From NCBI GenBank assembly GCA_964453435.1, contig CAYVQZ010000022.1:6441-70440 (forward strand): DNA of 64,000 nucleotides, written 5' to 3'. Within the stretch, counting starts at the first letter, position 1; each line of letters begins with the position of its first letter. Made by a program: the position numbers and the translations under genes. Of the stretch, positions 8,358-17,191 are shown one piece after another. The stretch comes from CAYVQZ01 sp964453435 (GTDB taxonomy: Bacteria; Abyssobacteria; SURF-5). The notes below the pieces were generated by a model, which was given only the letters and a program-made list of their open reading frames with translations, did not search any database and had not been told where the DNA came from.

Positions 8358-9884
8358 TCAGGGCGCGTACTCGATTACGTATATTCCCTGCGCCGGAACC
8401 GCCACATTCCTGAATCGCCCGTATTTATCGGAGGGGATATCGTGCTCTTTCAACCATTCGGAGAAACTTCTTTTTGTGACGACAAACCTGATTCCGAGCA
8501 TGTTCAGATTTTCGAGCGTTTCTTCCGGCTGGAATGCCCTGCGCCAGTAATTTCCATGCTGCGTGTCAAGGTAGGTATGCGACTCGATATGGTACGCGAG
8601 GTGGGGTCCGAGGTCGGTGAGCACAGGCGAACGGGCGGGCCGATTCAGGGAGTTGACGACGGAGGCGACATGGTGGAACGGAATCCATCCGGTGTCTTTT
8701 TGCAGTTCCGCAATGTGGCGGGAACTGAAAAATTGGCCGAGGTATATTCCGCTTATCGCAATCAGGACTTGGATTGCCGCCATCAGCCACAATCTTTTTT
8801 GCTTGCTTATTGGAATGATTTCGAGAGCGGCGCCCACTGCGGCGGCCCATATGATTGCAGCCAGCGGTACGGCCATCAGCATGAATCGTTCATATCGGTA
8901 ATACCAGAAGGAATGCAGGAACGCATATGCGAGAAATAGCAGACTGACCGCCCGTATCTTTGCTCCCAGTTTGCCGAAAAGCGAGAATAGTAACCCTCCC
9001 AGAAAAATCAATTGTCCCACTGACAACCACGCCACTCCGGCAACAATCGTAGCCGCTTCCTGCGCCGCCGCCTCCACCGACCTGATGGGCCAATGCATGA
9101 ACCCGAACGGAACCCATACGTTGTAAGCGAAATTCGCGAACACGTCGGTTCGCAAGACCGTGCTTCGAAACTCCTCAAAGTATGCCGGAGACTCGCCCGC
9201 GTTCGCGCGAAGCCATATCCAATACAGGAGAGGCGGAAGCGCTGCAAGGACCGCCCCCGCCAGAAGAGGGAGCGCCTTCGCATGGGCGCGGTTCGTGAAA
9301 ATAAGGAGAAAGAATATCGGAAACAGGAAGGCCGACTCAACCCGCGTGACGATAGCGAAGCCCGCTGCGGCGCCGGCAAGGAAAAGGCTTGCATATCTCC
9401 CTGTCAGCACATACCTCATGAAGCAGACGAGTGATATGAGTGAAAGCGCCAGCGCGGCGCTTTCGGCCATGGGGAGAGAGAACCATTTGATGACGACGGG
9501 ACTCGCCAGAAAAGCCGCGCACCCGAGGTAAGTTCCGGATTGAAGGTCGCATTCTCGCGCGACGGCGAACAAAGAAAGAGCGCAGACGACATACAGGGCG
9601 ACGTTCATGAAGACAAACGGCTTGCCCAACAAGTAACAGACGGAAAGGATATACGAATAGCCGGGAAGATACTTGGAATCTATCCCGTCGTTCCACGAAG
9701 TTGTCGGTCCGTCGCCGTTTGCTATCTGTTTTGCTTTGGAGAGATAGAAATAACTGTCTATCGTATAGGTGGCTGTCTGCCCGGCCTGCTCGATGATGAC
9801 CATCGCCCCGACAAGACAGGTGAGAATCGTAACAAGTGCCAAGGCGGAACGTTGAAGCCGGAAAGGGTCAGCCTGCTCTGTCAA
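8358..9884 (-). CDS. Multipass membrane glycosyltransferase, GT39/ArnT-like
   Basis: This 508-residue polytopic membrane protein has an N-terminal transmembrane segment (ALVTILTCLVGAMVIIEQAG). The acidic periplasmic loop YTIDSYFYLSKAKQIANGDG follows, matching the D-x(n)-Y first-loop pattern of PMT/ArnT transferases. About ten more hydrophobic segments run to residue 390, and a soluble C-terminal domain follows. The family moves a sugar from a polyprenyl-phosphate donor to a lipid or protein acceptor outside the inner membrane. Donor and acceptor are unknown here. It lies just downstream of the GYF/TPR gene (53-base gap, same strand) and converges with the cupin gene. Confidence 0.8.
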   Translation of the reverse strand: MTEQADPFRLQRSALALVTILTCLVGAMVIIEQAGQTATYTIDSYFYLSKAKQIANGDGPTTSWNDGIDSKYLPGYSYILSVCYLLGKPFVFMNVALYVVCALSLFAVARECDLQSGTYLGCAAFLASPVVIKWFSLPMAESAALALSLISLVCFMRYVLTGRYASLFLAGAAAGFAIVTRVESAFLFPIFFLLIFTNRAHAKALPLLAGAVLAALPPLLYWIWLRANAGESPAYFEEFRSTVLRTDVFANFAYNVWVPFGFMHWPIRSVEAAAQEAATIVAGVAWLSVGQLIFLGGLLFSLFGKLGAKIRAVSLLFLAYAFLHSFWYYRYERFMLMAVPLAAIIWAAAVGAALEIIPISKQKRLWLMAAIQVLIAISGIYLGQFFSSRHIAELQKDTGWIPFHHVASVVNSLNRPARSPVLTDLGPHLAYHIESHTYLDTQHGNYWRRAFQPEETLENLNMLGIRFVVTKRSFSEWLKEHDIPSDKYGRFRNVAVPAQGIYVIEYAP

Positions 9885-9937
9885 TGAACTCCCTCTCTGA
9901 GTTAACGGGAGAAGAGAATCCGCCGCGGCTTCTCACG

Positions 9938-11713
9938 TCATTCCCGGAGTTTTTCCAATGTTGTTTCAAGGTCTCTTTTGGCCTTCGGTATCCAACGGCT
10001 TCGGGGATATTCATCTATGAGTTTCTGGTAGCGGCCGGCAGCGAGGGCGTACCTGCCCTCCTCGAAGTAGGATTGTCCGAAGTTGTGCAGGCTGTCCGCA
10101 ACGCTTTTGCTCGACTGGTTTTCCTGAAGCAGTGATTCAGCCTCCCGCAGGCGCGCGCTGCTCGGATATTGTGTCATAAAGTCCCGAATGAGTGAGATCG
10201 CCTCCTCGTATGTGGTCTGGTCGAGCCGGGCCAGCAAGCGGCGGTAAGCACGCTCGGATGGGTCTTTGGCAAGCAATTCCGCTTCTTCAAGCTTTGAACG
10301 CACGGCGCTTGCTGTCGGTGTTTGCGGGTATTGGTCCATGATTTGACGATACAACGCGGCCGCATTATCATACTGTTCTGATTCCATTTGTTCTTCGGCC
10401 TGGCGCGCGAGCTGGGATGCTTTTTCCTCTGATTTTCTCAATTCCTGATTTGTGATCCCTTTTTCGATCTTTGCAGCTTCTGCCCGAGCTTGAACCGCCG
10501 CTCCCGTATCCGGATAGCTTTCCATGACACTCCTCAAGAGGTCGAGCGCCGTGGCGTGGTCCCCTTCCGCGTACATGTTCAATGCATGGTCCAGCCGTTG
10601 TCGCGCGAGTTGTTCATTCTGCAGCTTGAGTTCCTCCCGCTGGGCTTCCAGTGTCTCACGCGCCTGTTCGAGAGTCGGTAGACGCTCCTGGATAAGTTTC
10701 GCTGTTTCCGTTTCCGGGTATAGTCCAAGGATTGTGCGGGAAACGCTTACGGCCTGGTCCAGTTGCCCTTCCGCCAAGGCCCTCTCCACATCCCGAAGCA
10801 ATTGTTTCGCGTTGGCCTCGCGCTCCGCACGCATCTCCTCCGTCATCTCGAATTGGGCGGGTGTCCCGCCCGGGGAACTGATGGCCCCCTGCCTCCGGGT
10901 GGCCGAAATTTGTTCCAAACCATCCATCCGGCCCGGCCGTTTTGCCGAATCCAGTCTCGAGGTGAAGACCAGCATCGCGGCGAGAGAGAAAAGCAGAACC
11001 ATCGCTCCCGAAACCGAGCCTGCCAGAGCGAAGGGGTGTCCTTTCGCCGAATCTTTGTTCAATCGAATTCTGGAGATCGCAATTCTGCCGAGCATCGCGG
11101 CGACCAGTCCGACGAGGGCTGCCCCCAGCGCCGCCGTGATGTTGAATTTCGGAAAAATTATGAAAAACGCGGAGAGCAACGCGACAATTCCGAATACAAG
11201 GCTTGCAAGCGCCATTCTGCCCGGAAAGGATGGTTGCGCCGCGCCGGGAATGATTCGGGCGACAGGACCCGCCCCGACAGCGGTCCCCGGCTCGGCTCCC
11301 ACCTGTTTCTCCGCCCTGCACCTGCGGCAGTACATCTTTGCTTCGAGTCGCTCGCCGCACTCTTCACAAATGAATTTGCCGCATCCCACGCAGATGTGGC
11401 TCGACGTTCGTTCCGGATGGAATGCACAAGAGGGCATTTCTATCTCGTTTCCGCTCTCGGGCAGGACAATCGATTCGGGTGAAGGATGGATTTCGCGCTT
11501 TTTCCCCTGTTTTTCAAACAGGTCGAACAATTCGAGCGCTTCGGAAGCGCGAACCCAATCGCCCATCTCGTCGTTCGTCACGAGGTCGTCCGGGTCTATC
11601 TGTTCCGATGCCACCCAGTGCCGGAGCACCTCGAGAGTGGCAGGCTCGAGTTTGCTGCCATCACTCTTCTTCACCTTCCAGTTCCGCGTATCGCGAAGTT
11701 CATCTCCGCTCAT
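9938..11713 (-). CDS. GYF_2 / zinc-ribbon / transmembrane / TPR protein
   Basis: This 591-residue modular protein starts with a GYF_2-like domain (NWKVKKSDGSKLEPATLEVL, about 10-65). A Cys/His-rich B-box-like zinc module follows (CAFHPERTSSHICVGCG...CGERLEAKMYCRRC). Next come several hydrophobic segments resembling DUF4190 (ALASLVFGIVALLSAFFIIF). A coiled, Glu/Gln-rich C-terminal half contains YbgF-like TPR repeats (FGQSYFEEGRYALAAGRYQK). An upstream TTG at 11734 is in frame, but ATG 11713 has GAGGA 6 nt upstream and is preferred. A 6-bp hairpin (11735-11749) sits in its leader. The protein is probably an inner-membrane scaffold; its function is unknown. Confidence 0.7.
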   Translation of the reverse strand: MSGDELRDTRNWKVKKSDGSKLEPATLEVLRHWVASEQIDPDDLVTNDEMGDWVRASEALELFDLFEKQGKKREIHPSPESIVLPESGNEIEMPSCAFHPERTSSHICVGCGKFICEECGERLEAKMYCRRCRAEKQVGAEPGTAVGAGPVARIIPGAAQPSFPGRMALASLVFGIVALLSAFFIIFPKFNITAALGAALVGLVAAMLGRIAISRIRLNKDSAKGHPFALAGSVSGAMVLLFSLAAMLVFTSRLDSAKRPGRMDGLEQISATRRQGAISSPGGTPAQFEMTEEMRAEREANAKQLLRDVERALAEGQLDQAVSVSRTILGLYPETETAKLIQERLPTLEQARETLEAQREELKLQNEQLARQRLDHALNMYAEGDHATALDLLRSVMESYPDTGAAVQARAEAAKIEKGITNQELRKSEEKASQLARQAEEQMESEQYDNAAALYRQIMDQYPQTPTASAVRSKLEEAELLAKDPSERAYRRLLARLDQTTYEEAISLIRDFMTQYPSSARLREAESLLQENQSSKSVADSLHNFGQSYFEEGRYALAAGRYQKLIDEYPRSRWIPKAKRDLETTLEKLRE

Positions 11714-11734
11714 TTTTTCCTCGCGACCCTTCAA

Positions 11735-11749
11735 GACAGCGAAGCTGTC
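11735..11749 (-). promoter_or_regulatory. Leader hairpin before the GYF/TPR gene
   Basis: GACAGC (11735-11740) and GCTGTC (11744-11749) form a perfect 6-bp stem with a 3-nt loop, ending about 21 nt upstream of the chosen ATG. It could stabilise the leader or hold the start region open. There is no T-tract, so a terminator is unlikely. Confidence 0.4.
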
Positions 11750-11784
11750 CGACAGTAGTTTGCAAGGCCGAAATGGCCGCCACC

Positions 11785-11800
11785 GGGAACGGTGTCCCTA
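11785..11800. repeat. REP-like GGGAACGGTGTCCC element
   Basis: GGGAACGGTGTCCCTA at 11785-11800 forms a short G/C stem. It sits beside a GGCCGAAATGGCC stem (11766-11778). It is of the same general style as the GACTG palindromes elsewhere in the window and lies in a gap without genes. Confidence 0.4.
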
Positions 11801-11846
11801 ACCGCCAAATTCATGAGTTTTTGCTCGCCATTTTCATGGCGCCTCG

Positions 11847-11875
11847 TTCATAATTTCAATGATGGCAATATGATG
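11847..11875 (+). repeat. 29-bp intergenic repeat, copy C
   Basis: It matches copy B at 26 of 29 positions and copy A at 23 of 29. It lies 134 bases upstream of the GYF/TPR gene start (which reads on the minus strand). On the minus strand both B and C continue with a related ATG(G/A)AAAT(A/G)GCG segment, so the conserved unit may be about 60-70 bp. Confidence 0.6.
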
Positions 11876-11964
11876 CCGCACTCCTTCTCAACTCAATTAT
11901 AAACAAGGACTTCTGTCATGGTCAAGCAGGGAGGCCCGATTCATGCGGCGTGGTTTCTCCGGTA

Positions 11965-13395
11965 TCACCGGGGAACCCTCGAATACCTGAGGGCGCTCCT
12001 GATTCCCCTGCACAGACGAGCAATATCATGCGGCGATTTCAACCGGCTGGCGCGTCGCACGATATACGCCGGGCGAAAATAGAATCTGCGATAAGCTTGA
12101 CCGATAAGTTGGCTTAATTTCTCGGGACTGAGTTGCCTTGTCCCAACGACAGGAGCACGACTCGTATATAAGGACCATTCGTTATGGATTAACCCCTCGT
12201 GTTTGAGCTGCTCATAGTAGGGCGTATTCGGGTAGGGGGTGGCCGCTGTGAACTGCGCCACGTCGGGTTCAAGGTTGACAGCCAATTCCACGGTCGCGCG
12301 AACGGTCGCTTCCGTTTCGCCGGGAAGCCCAATGATAAAAAACGCCATCGTCTCGATGCCGAGTTGTCTGCAGCGCAGAAAGATGTTGCGGATTCGTTCA
12401 CGAGGGATGGGCGTTCGTCTTACGTCTTTCAGAATTTCGGGGTCCGCCGATTCGACTCCGAAATTGATTGCCTTGCAACCGGCCCGGGCGAAGCTTTCGA
12501 CCAATTCCTCGTTTGCCAGGTCGGCGCGTGTCTCACAGCGCCAGTCAACCTTGATTCCTCTCGAAGCGATCAGTTCGCATATCTGTCTTGCCCTGGGCTG
12601 ATCGGCTGTGAACAGCGGGTCTCGAAAGAGAATCTCGCGCACTCCGTATCGCTGCACACACTCCTCGATCTCGGCCACAACGTTTTCGGCGCTGCGCCCT
12701 CTCCACTTTGTTCCATGCCCGATGCGATAGGGACAATAGGTGCAGCCGTAATAGCAGCCGCGACTCGTCAGCATGGTGGTAAAAGGGGTCTTGCCCCAGA
12801 CCGCCGAACGGTATTGGGCCATCGGCAGCAACTCACGCGCGGGGAACGGCAGATCGTCCAGGTTTTCAATGAGCGCGCGGTCCGGAAAGTGGAGAATCCC
12901 CGGTTCGGAACGCAGGCTTAATCCGGGAATACCGGTTGGAGGTTTTTCCCGTGCGAGCGCTTCGGATAATTCGGCGACAGTGAGTTCGGGCTCTCCCCGA
13001 ACAACCGCATCGGCTCGCGAGTCCCGAATCGCCTGGTCGGCAAAAATCGACACATGAGGTCCAAGAAGGACAACGAAAGAGCGGGGACACGCTTCTTTGA
13101 TGGCGTTTGCAATCGCCAAGTCGTCATGAATCGAAGGTGTGGCCGTGTTGACGGCAATAAGCCCGAAGCCTCCTTGCTTGACCCATGAGAGGGCTTTCGC
13201 CGGTTTCCAGCGAAGCGCGACGGCGTCCAGAATCTTGACTTCGAGACCGGCCCTCGCGATGACGGCGGCGCAATATGCCAGCGTGAGAGGGGGTGTCATG
13301 TTCGTACTTTTGATCTCGAATCCGAACCCGCCCATGTGGTCGCGGCTGATTACCACATCGCGGTCGGGCTGAGGGTTGAGCAGAAGGGTTTTCAT
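11965..13395 (-). CDS. B12-binding-domain radical SAM protein
   Basis: This 476-residue enzyme has an N-terminal Rossmann-like B12-binding-type domain (about 1-150: LLLNPQP, DDLAIANAIKEACP, VVLLGPH). A radical SAM domain follows, with CYYGCTYC (C214, C218, C221) holding the [4Fe-4S] cluster. The canonical DxHxxG cobalamin motif is not visible, so a base-off B12 may not bind. Members of this family perform methylations and rearrangements in lipid, hopanoid and natural-product pathways; the substrate is unknown. It is the last gene of a five-gene glycan operon. Its ATG follows the upstream stop after one base, implying coupled translation. Confidence 0.85.
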   Translation of the reverse strand: MKTLLLNPQPDRDVVISRDHMGGFGFEIKSTNMTPPLTLAYCAAVIARAGLEVKILDAVALRWKPAKALSWVKQGGFGLIAVNTATPSIHDDLAIANAIKEACPRSFVVLLGPHVSIFADQAIRDSRADAVVRGEPELTVAELSEALAREKPPTGIPGLSLRSEPGILHFPDRALIENLDDLPFPARELLPMAQYRSAVWGKTPFTTMLTSRGCYYGCTYCPYRIGHGTKWRGRSAENVVAEIEECVQRYGVREILFRDPLFTADQPRARQICELIASRGIKVDWRCETRADLANEELVESFARAGCKAINFGVESADPEILKDVRRTPIPRERIRNIFLRCRQLGIETMAFFIIGLPGETEATVRATVELAVNLEPDVAQFTAATPYPNTPYYEQLKHEGLIHNEWSLYTSRAPVVGTRQLSPEKLSQLIGQAYRRFYFRPAYIVRRASRLKSPHDIARLCRGIRSALRYSRVPR

Positions 13396-13396
13396 G

Positions 13397-14590
13397 TCAA
13401 CCGGCTCGACCTCTCTTTATCCGTTTCCAAACAGGACTGAAATCCCCCTTAAAATACCTGATGGGGCCGGCGGCGAGGGAGAGCGCAATCAGAACCATGC
13501 CGGGCAGCGCCCCGAATATGTCCAGAAGGAATCGTCCGGGACTTCGGACGAGCGGGGCAAGAAATGCGGTTCCAATAATATAGGAGACGGCCGTCGCCGT
13601 TCCCATTGTCGCCAGGAGCGGAACCAGCGCCTGCCGATCGAAAGCCGACCCGTACAACGCGGCGGCCGCGAAGGAAATTATAAGCAGGTAAACCCGGAGA
13701 ATACGAAATAAAGCATACTCGGGAAGGATGACAAGGCCATACCACCCGTAGCGCGGGTTGAAGAGCAATCGCCAATGGCGCATCAGCGACTGAGCCATGG
13801 CGCCCGCGTTGCGCTGTTTCTGGCGGGCGAAATCTTCAAGAGACTCCGCAGCCTGATATGTCGCCGACACTTCGGGCTCGAAGGCCGCTCGATAGCCCCG
13901 CTCGCGGAGTGAAATTCCGAATTCACGGTCCTCGTATATAACTTCTGTCGAGAAATCACCGACAGCGGCGTGACGGACGACCGACAATTGGCCGAACAAC
14001 CCGCCTGCGCTGTCCAAAAGACTTTCACCCAATTTCTGGGCGTTCTGGATATCGAAAAGAAATTGAGCGGTCCGGGTCAGATAATTCGCATCGCGATTGC
14101 GAACGGAAATGCTCCCCGACACAGCGCCAACCCGCGAGTCTCCGGCCCGGGCGACAAGCCTCCGAAGACATTGCGGGGACATGAGAACAGTCGTATCGGT
14201 GAGAACGATGAGTTCGGTCGTCGCTTCGGCGAACGCCATTTTCTGGGCGTATATCTTGCCCCGACGCCGATTTGAGCGTATCAGCCTGACCGTTCCCTTA
14301 TCAAACCGCCGAACAATCTCCGGAGTTCGGTCAGTGGAGCCGTCATCGACAACGATTACGTTCAGAAGCTCGTGCGGGAAATCGGACTCGAAAAGGTTTT
14401 CCAGTTTTCTGCGGATATGATGCTCCTCATTGTAAGCGGGAATGACGACTGTTATGGGGACGGTTTGGTCGGGAGCCGGCCGAAGCGGACGCAGCGACCA
14501 TGCGGCCAGCATCAGAAGGTTGTAGACCATATACTGCCCCAGGGCGAGTCCACCGGTTGCAAGAGCGACTATAAAAAGAATTGACTCCAT
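13397..14590 (-). CDS. Membrane family 2 glycosyltransferase
   Basis: This 397-residue protein has an N-terminal membrane anchor (SILFIVALATGGLALGQYMV). A GT-A domain follows, with VVIPAYNEEHHI, VVDDGSTDRT and LTDTTVLMS (the DxD-equivalent). It also has YEDREFGISLRERGY (catalytic ED) and ARQKQRNAGAM, a degenerate Q-x-x-R-W-like motif. The C-terminus has three or more transmembrane segments. This layout is that of cellulose/hyaluronan-synthase-like enzymes, which use a nucleotide sugar on the cytoplasmic face and may translocate the product. It lies 9 bases after the toroid-like gene and 1 base before the radical SAM gene. Confidence 0.87.
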   Translation of the reverse strand: MESILFIVALATGGLALGQYMVYNLLMLAAWSLRPLRPAPDQTVPITVVIPAYNEEHHIRRKLENLFESDFPHELLNVIVVDDGSTDRTPEIVRRFDKGTVRLIRSNRRRGKIYAQKMAFAEATTELIVLTDTTVLMSPQCLRRLVARAGDSRVGAVSGSISVRNRDANYLTRTAQFLFDIQNAQKLGESLLDSAGGLFGQLSVVRHAAVGDFSTEVIYEDREFGISLRERGYRAAFEPEVSATYQAAESLEDFARQKQRNAGAMAQSLMRHWRLLFNPRYGWYGLVILPEYALFRILRVYLLIISFAAAALYGSAFDRQALVPLLATMGTATAVSYIIGTAFLAPLVRSPGRFLLDIFGALPGMVLIALSLAAGPIRYFKGDFSPVWKRIKRGRAG

Positions 14591-14599
14591 TATGTGCTG

Positions 14600-17191
14600 T
14601 CACTCCCGGGTCTCGCGCGCCGGCTCGCGCAACACGCGCAAGCGAAGCCGGTAATCGCCGAAGAAATTCCAATTGGAAGACAAGCTTATATCGAGAGCGA
14701 ACTTATCGGCGTCTCGCAGGATTCCGTCGACCGAGCCTTCGATTACCTGAAGCGTATAGCTCTTTTCTCCGACCGACACAAGCAACTCATTGTTGTCGAG
14801 AGCAGACGCGGCCGTGTATTCGCCCACCAGGTCGATTCGAACCTGCCGGGGCCCGAGATCGCCTGCGAGCGTTCTTATGACGAATTCAAGGTCCGCGAAC
14901 TGGCGTTTGCCCGAATCCATTCCGTTCGCCAGGATTGACAGGTCAATCGCATGCAGGGGAGTGAGGTATCGGCGCATGGCGCTCCCGTTTCCGGAGTCGA
15001 AGGTTTCGACCCGCATCACCTCGAACGCGTCGGCGCCTCCGATTTCCGATGGCGGCGGATTCAGCCGATGACGATTAAACAATATCCTCATAATCGGAAC
15101 CAGTTTCAATATCTGACGGCCCGGATAGACTTCTCTCAACATGGTGTAAAGAGCATGGACAAGTCCCCTTTTCCAGCCGTAACAGCCGTCAAAAGCCGGT
15201 CGAATCCCGAGTTTCTCGCCGAGCGAGAACTCTGGTCGGTCCTGGAGGATGCCAACAAAAGACGGATTTGACGCAGACAGTTCCAAGTTCTGATGCGTCG
15301 ACGGTACGGGGATTAAGAGTTGCGAGTGACGCTCGGCTGTCCGTTCTTTTTCCGGCGCTTTAAGCGCATCCAGCAGGAACTCGACAAACGAATCGGTGAC
15401 AAACGTCGGTTCGATGTGAATACTCTCCAGCCCTGTGGGATAATCAAAGAACCACGTTTCGGAGAATCCCCCATCCCGCTCCTGAAGCGCGGCAATATTT
15501 TCGAACAGTTGCCAGGCGAGATTTTCCCACATTGTCTCGACAGTCTTGCCGGCCAGTCTCAAGAACGCACGGGCTGTCAACAGTCCTCCCCAGAGGTCGA
15601 TTCGAGGGGTAATGGAACTCGCGAGCCCATCGAATGACATGACCGCGCTGAACTCGCCGCCACCTGGACGAATCCATTGAAGCGCATAGACGCCCCACTT
15701 TCTCGCCTGGCTGATTGCGTCGGAGGCGGCGTCAAGCTCGTGCCAATCAAGATTCGCATGGATGCACGCCTCGGAGCTTATCCCGTCCGCTTCCGACGGG
15801 TCAACATCGCGAAGATACTGCCTGCAGGCAAAAAAACTCGTGTTTCTGTTCACGAAACGCAAACCGGCTTCGGCGGCGCTCCGATACCTTTGTTTTCTTG
15901 TGCGCCGATATGCCGCAACGAGCGCGCGAACGGCTTCGGCGGTTGCGGCGACGCAGCCGTCCATACGTTTTCCCGGTTTTCCTCGAAACACCGCCGGCCA
16001 CCAGCCTGCTTCGGTCTGCGTTTCCGTGAGCCAATCGGCTCCCGAACGCGCAAGAGGGTCGATTTCCTCGTCGCCGGTCAATGAGCAATATTCGAACAGC
16101 CGTCGGACAACGGTGGCCATGCCGCCGGGAAATCCGACAAATCCGATTCCGTGATGCGTGAAGGGAATGAGGCCGTCGCCATTGAAATATGTCGTGGTGT
16201 GCCAAAGTTGTTTTCCGGCCATCTCGTAGCAATACGCCTTGCTTGAAAGTTTCTCGGACAGTGCCTTCTCTCTTTCCCGCGCCTTGTCGTGCCCCATTTC
16301 GGCCAACCGTCGGAATAGCACCAATTTCGTCAAGTCATCGGTCACATGAGAATGTTTGAATTCCTTTGATTCAAAGCCGGGAATGTTCTTGCGCGGAATG
16401 TGAAGATGCGTGCGGTTCCGGTCATCCCACACTCGATTGTAAAAGCGAAGCGCCGCCCGAAGTTTTTGGTCGAGCCGCCCCGGCGAAAGATTGCTTTCCA
16501 TGTGTGAGTCGAGCCCCACGTGGTCCATGCAGGCGCACACGCACTCTTCCCATGTGTCCGCCGCCACAAGCAGGAAGCGGGCGTCGAATGCCTGACGCTC
16601 GTCCAGTCGCAGCGTGTATCCGTGTCGTTTTGCCCCAGTTCCAAACCACCCGAACGGCTTGCGAATCACTTCAAACTCAGGAAGGAGGGCGGCGGAGAAA
16701 TCCACGACCGCCTGAGCGCCCGTCGCCTTTATGAAAAGGGGACTGAACCCGAGGGGAAACAAAATTGTTTTTGGAAACGCGATGGCAAAGGCCCTGTGTC
16801 TCTCCTGCCAGCATGCGACCGGCATTTTCGTGAAGAGCGCGGCGTCATATCGAGCGCGAGCCCTGATGCGAAACTTGTAATAGGAATTGTACGGGAACGG
16901 CAGTTTTCGTTCCGCAATCGAGTGGTCATTCGTCAGATGATAGCTTCTGCCTCCGATGAACGCCGCTTCGGGATAGAACTCGCCCAGCCTGAGACCGAGG
17001 ATTTCGAGCGGAAGCAGGTGGTCCAAGGACTTTTCCACAGTCCAGCGAACCGTTACGAGGACCGCGCCTTCGCGAGCCGAAACTTCGGTGTTTTGTCGGA
17101 CCCCCTCGGGCGGCTTTGTTCTCAAATTCCCCACGAACGCTTCATTGAGGATAATCTCTCCCTTTCGGATTTCAATCTGATGCAAAGCCAT
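14600..17191 (-). CDS. Unassigned 863-residue protein with probable alpha/alpha-toroid core
   Basis: I do not recognise a named family. The first 230 residues look beta-rich. About 235-590 alternates amphipathic helices with aromatic Gly loops (WHTTTYFNGDGLIPFTHHGI, EAGWWPAVFRGKPGKRMDG, ERDGGFSETWFFDYPTG). That is the pattern of six-hairpin glycosidases, lyases or C5-epimerases. The last 150 residues are again beta-rich. There is no signal peptide, so it probably acts in the cytoplasm or on a lipid-linked substrate at the membrane. It overlaps the flippase-like gene by 20 bases and is followed after 9 bases by a GT2 gene. A carbohydrate-active role is inferred from context and fold pattern only. 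Confidence 0.6.
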   Translation of the reverse strand: MALHQIEIRKGEIILNEAFVGNLRTKPPEGVRQNTEVSAREGAVLVTVRWTVEKSLDHLLPLEILGLRLGEFYPEAAFIGGRSYHLTNDHSIAERKLPFPYNSYYKFRIRARARYDAALFTKMPVACWQERHRAFAIAFPKTILFPLGFSPLFIKATGAQAVVDFSAALLPEFEVIRKPFGWFGTGAKRHGYTLRLDERQAFDARFLLVAADTWEECVCACMDHVGLDSHMESNLSPGRLDQKLRAALRFYNRVWDDRNRTHLHIPRKNIPGFESKEFKHSHVTDDLTKLVLFRRLAEMGHDKAREREKALSEKLSSKAYCYEMAGKQLWHTTTYFNGDGLIPFTHHGIGFVGFPGGMATVVRRLFEYCSLTGDEEIDPLARSGADWLTETQTEAGWWPAVFRGKPGKRMDGCVAATAEAVRALVAAYRRTRKQRYRSAAEAGLRFVNRNTSFFACRQYLRDVDPSEADGISSEACIHANLDWHELDAASDAISQARKWGVYALQWIRPGGGEFSAVMSFDGLASSITPRIDLWGGLLTARAFLRLAGKTVETMWENLAWQLFENIAALQERDGGFSETWFFDYPTGLESIHIEPTFVTDSFVEFLLDALKAPEKERTAERHSQLLIPVPSTHQNLELSASNPSFVGILQDRPEFSLGEKLGIRPAFDGCYGWKRGLVHALYTMLREVYPGRQILKLVPIMRILFNRHRLNPPPSEIGGADAFEVMRVETFDSGNGSAMRRYLTPLHAIDLSILANGMDSGKRQFADLEFVIRTLAGDLGPRQVRIDLVGEYTAASALDNNELLVSVGEKSYTLQVIEGSVDGILRDADKFALDISLSSNWNFFGDYRLRLRVLREPARETRE

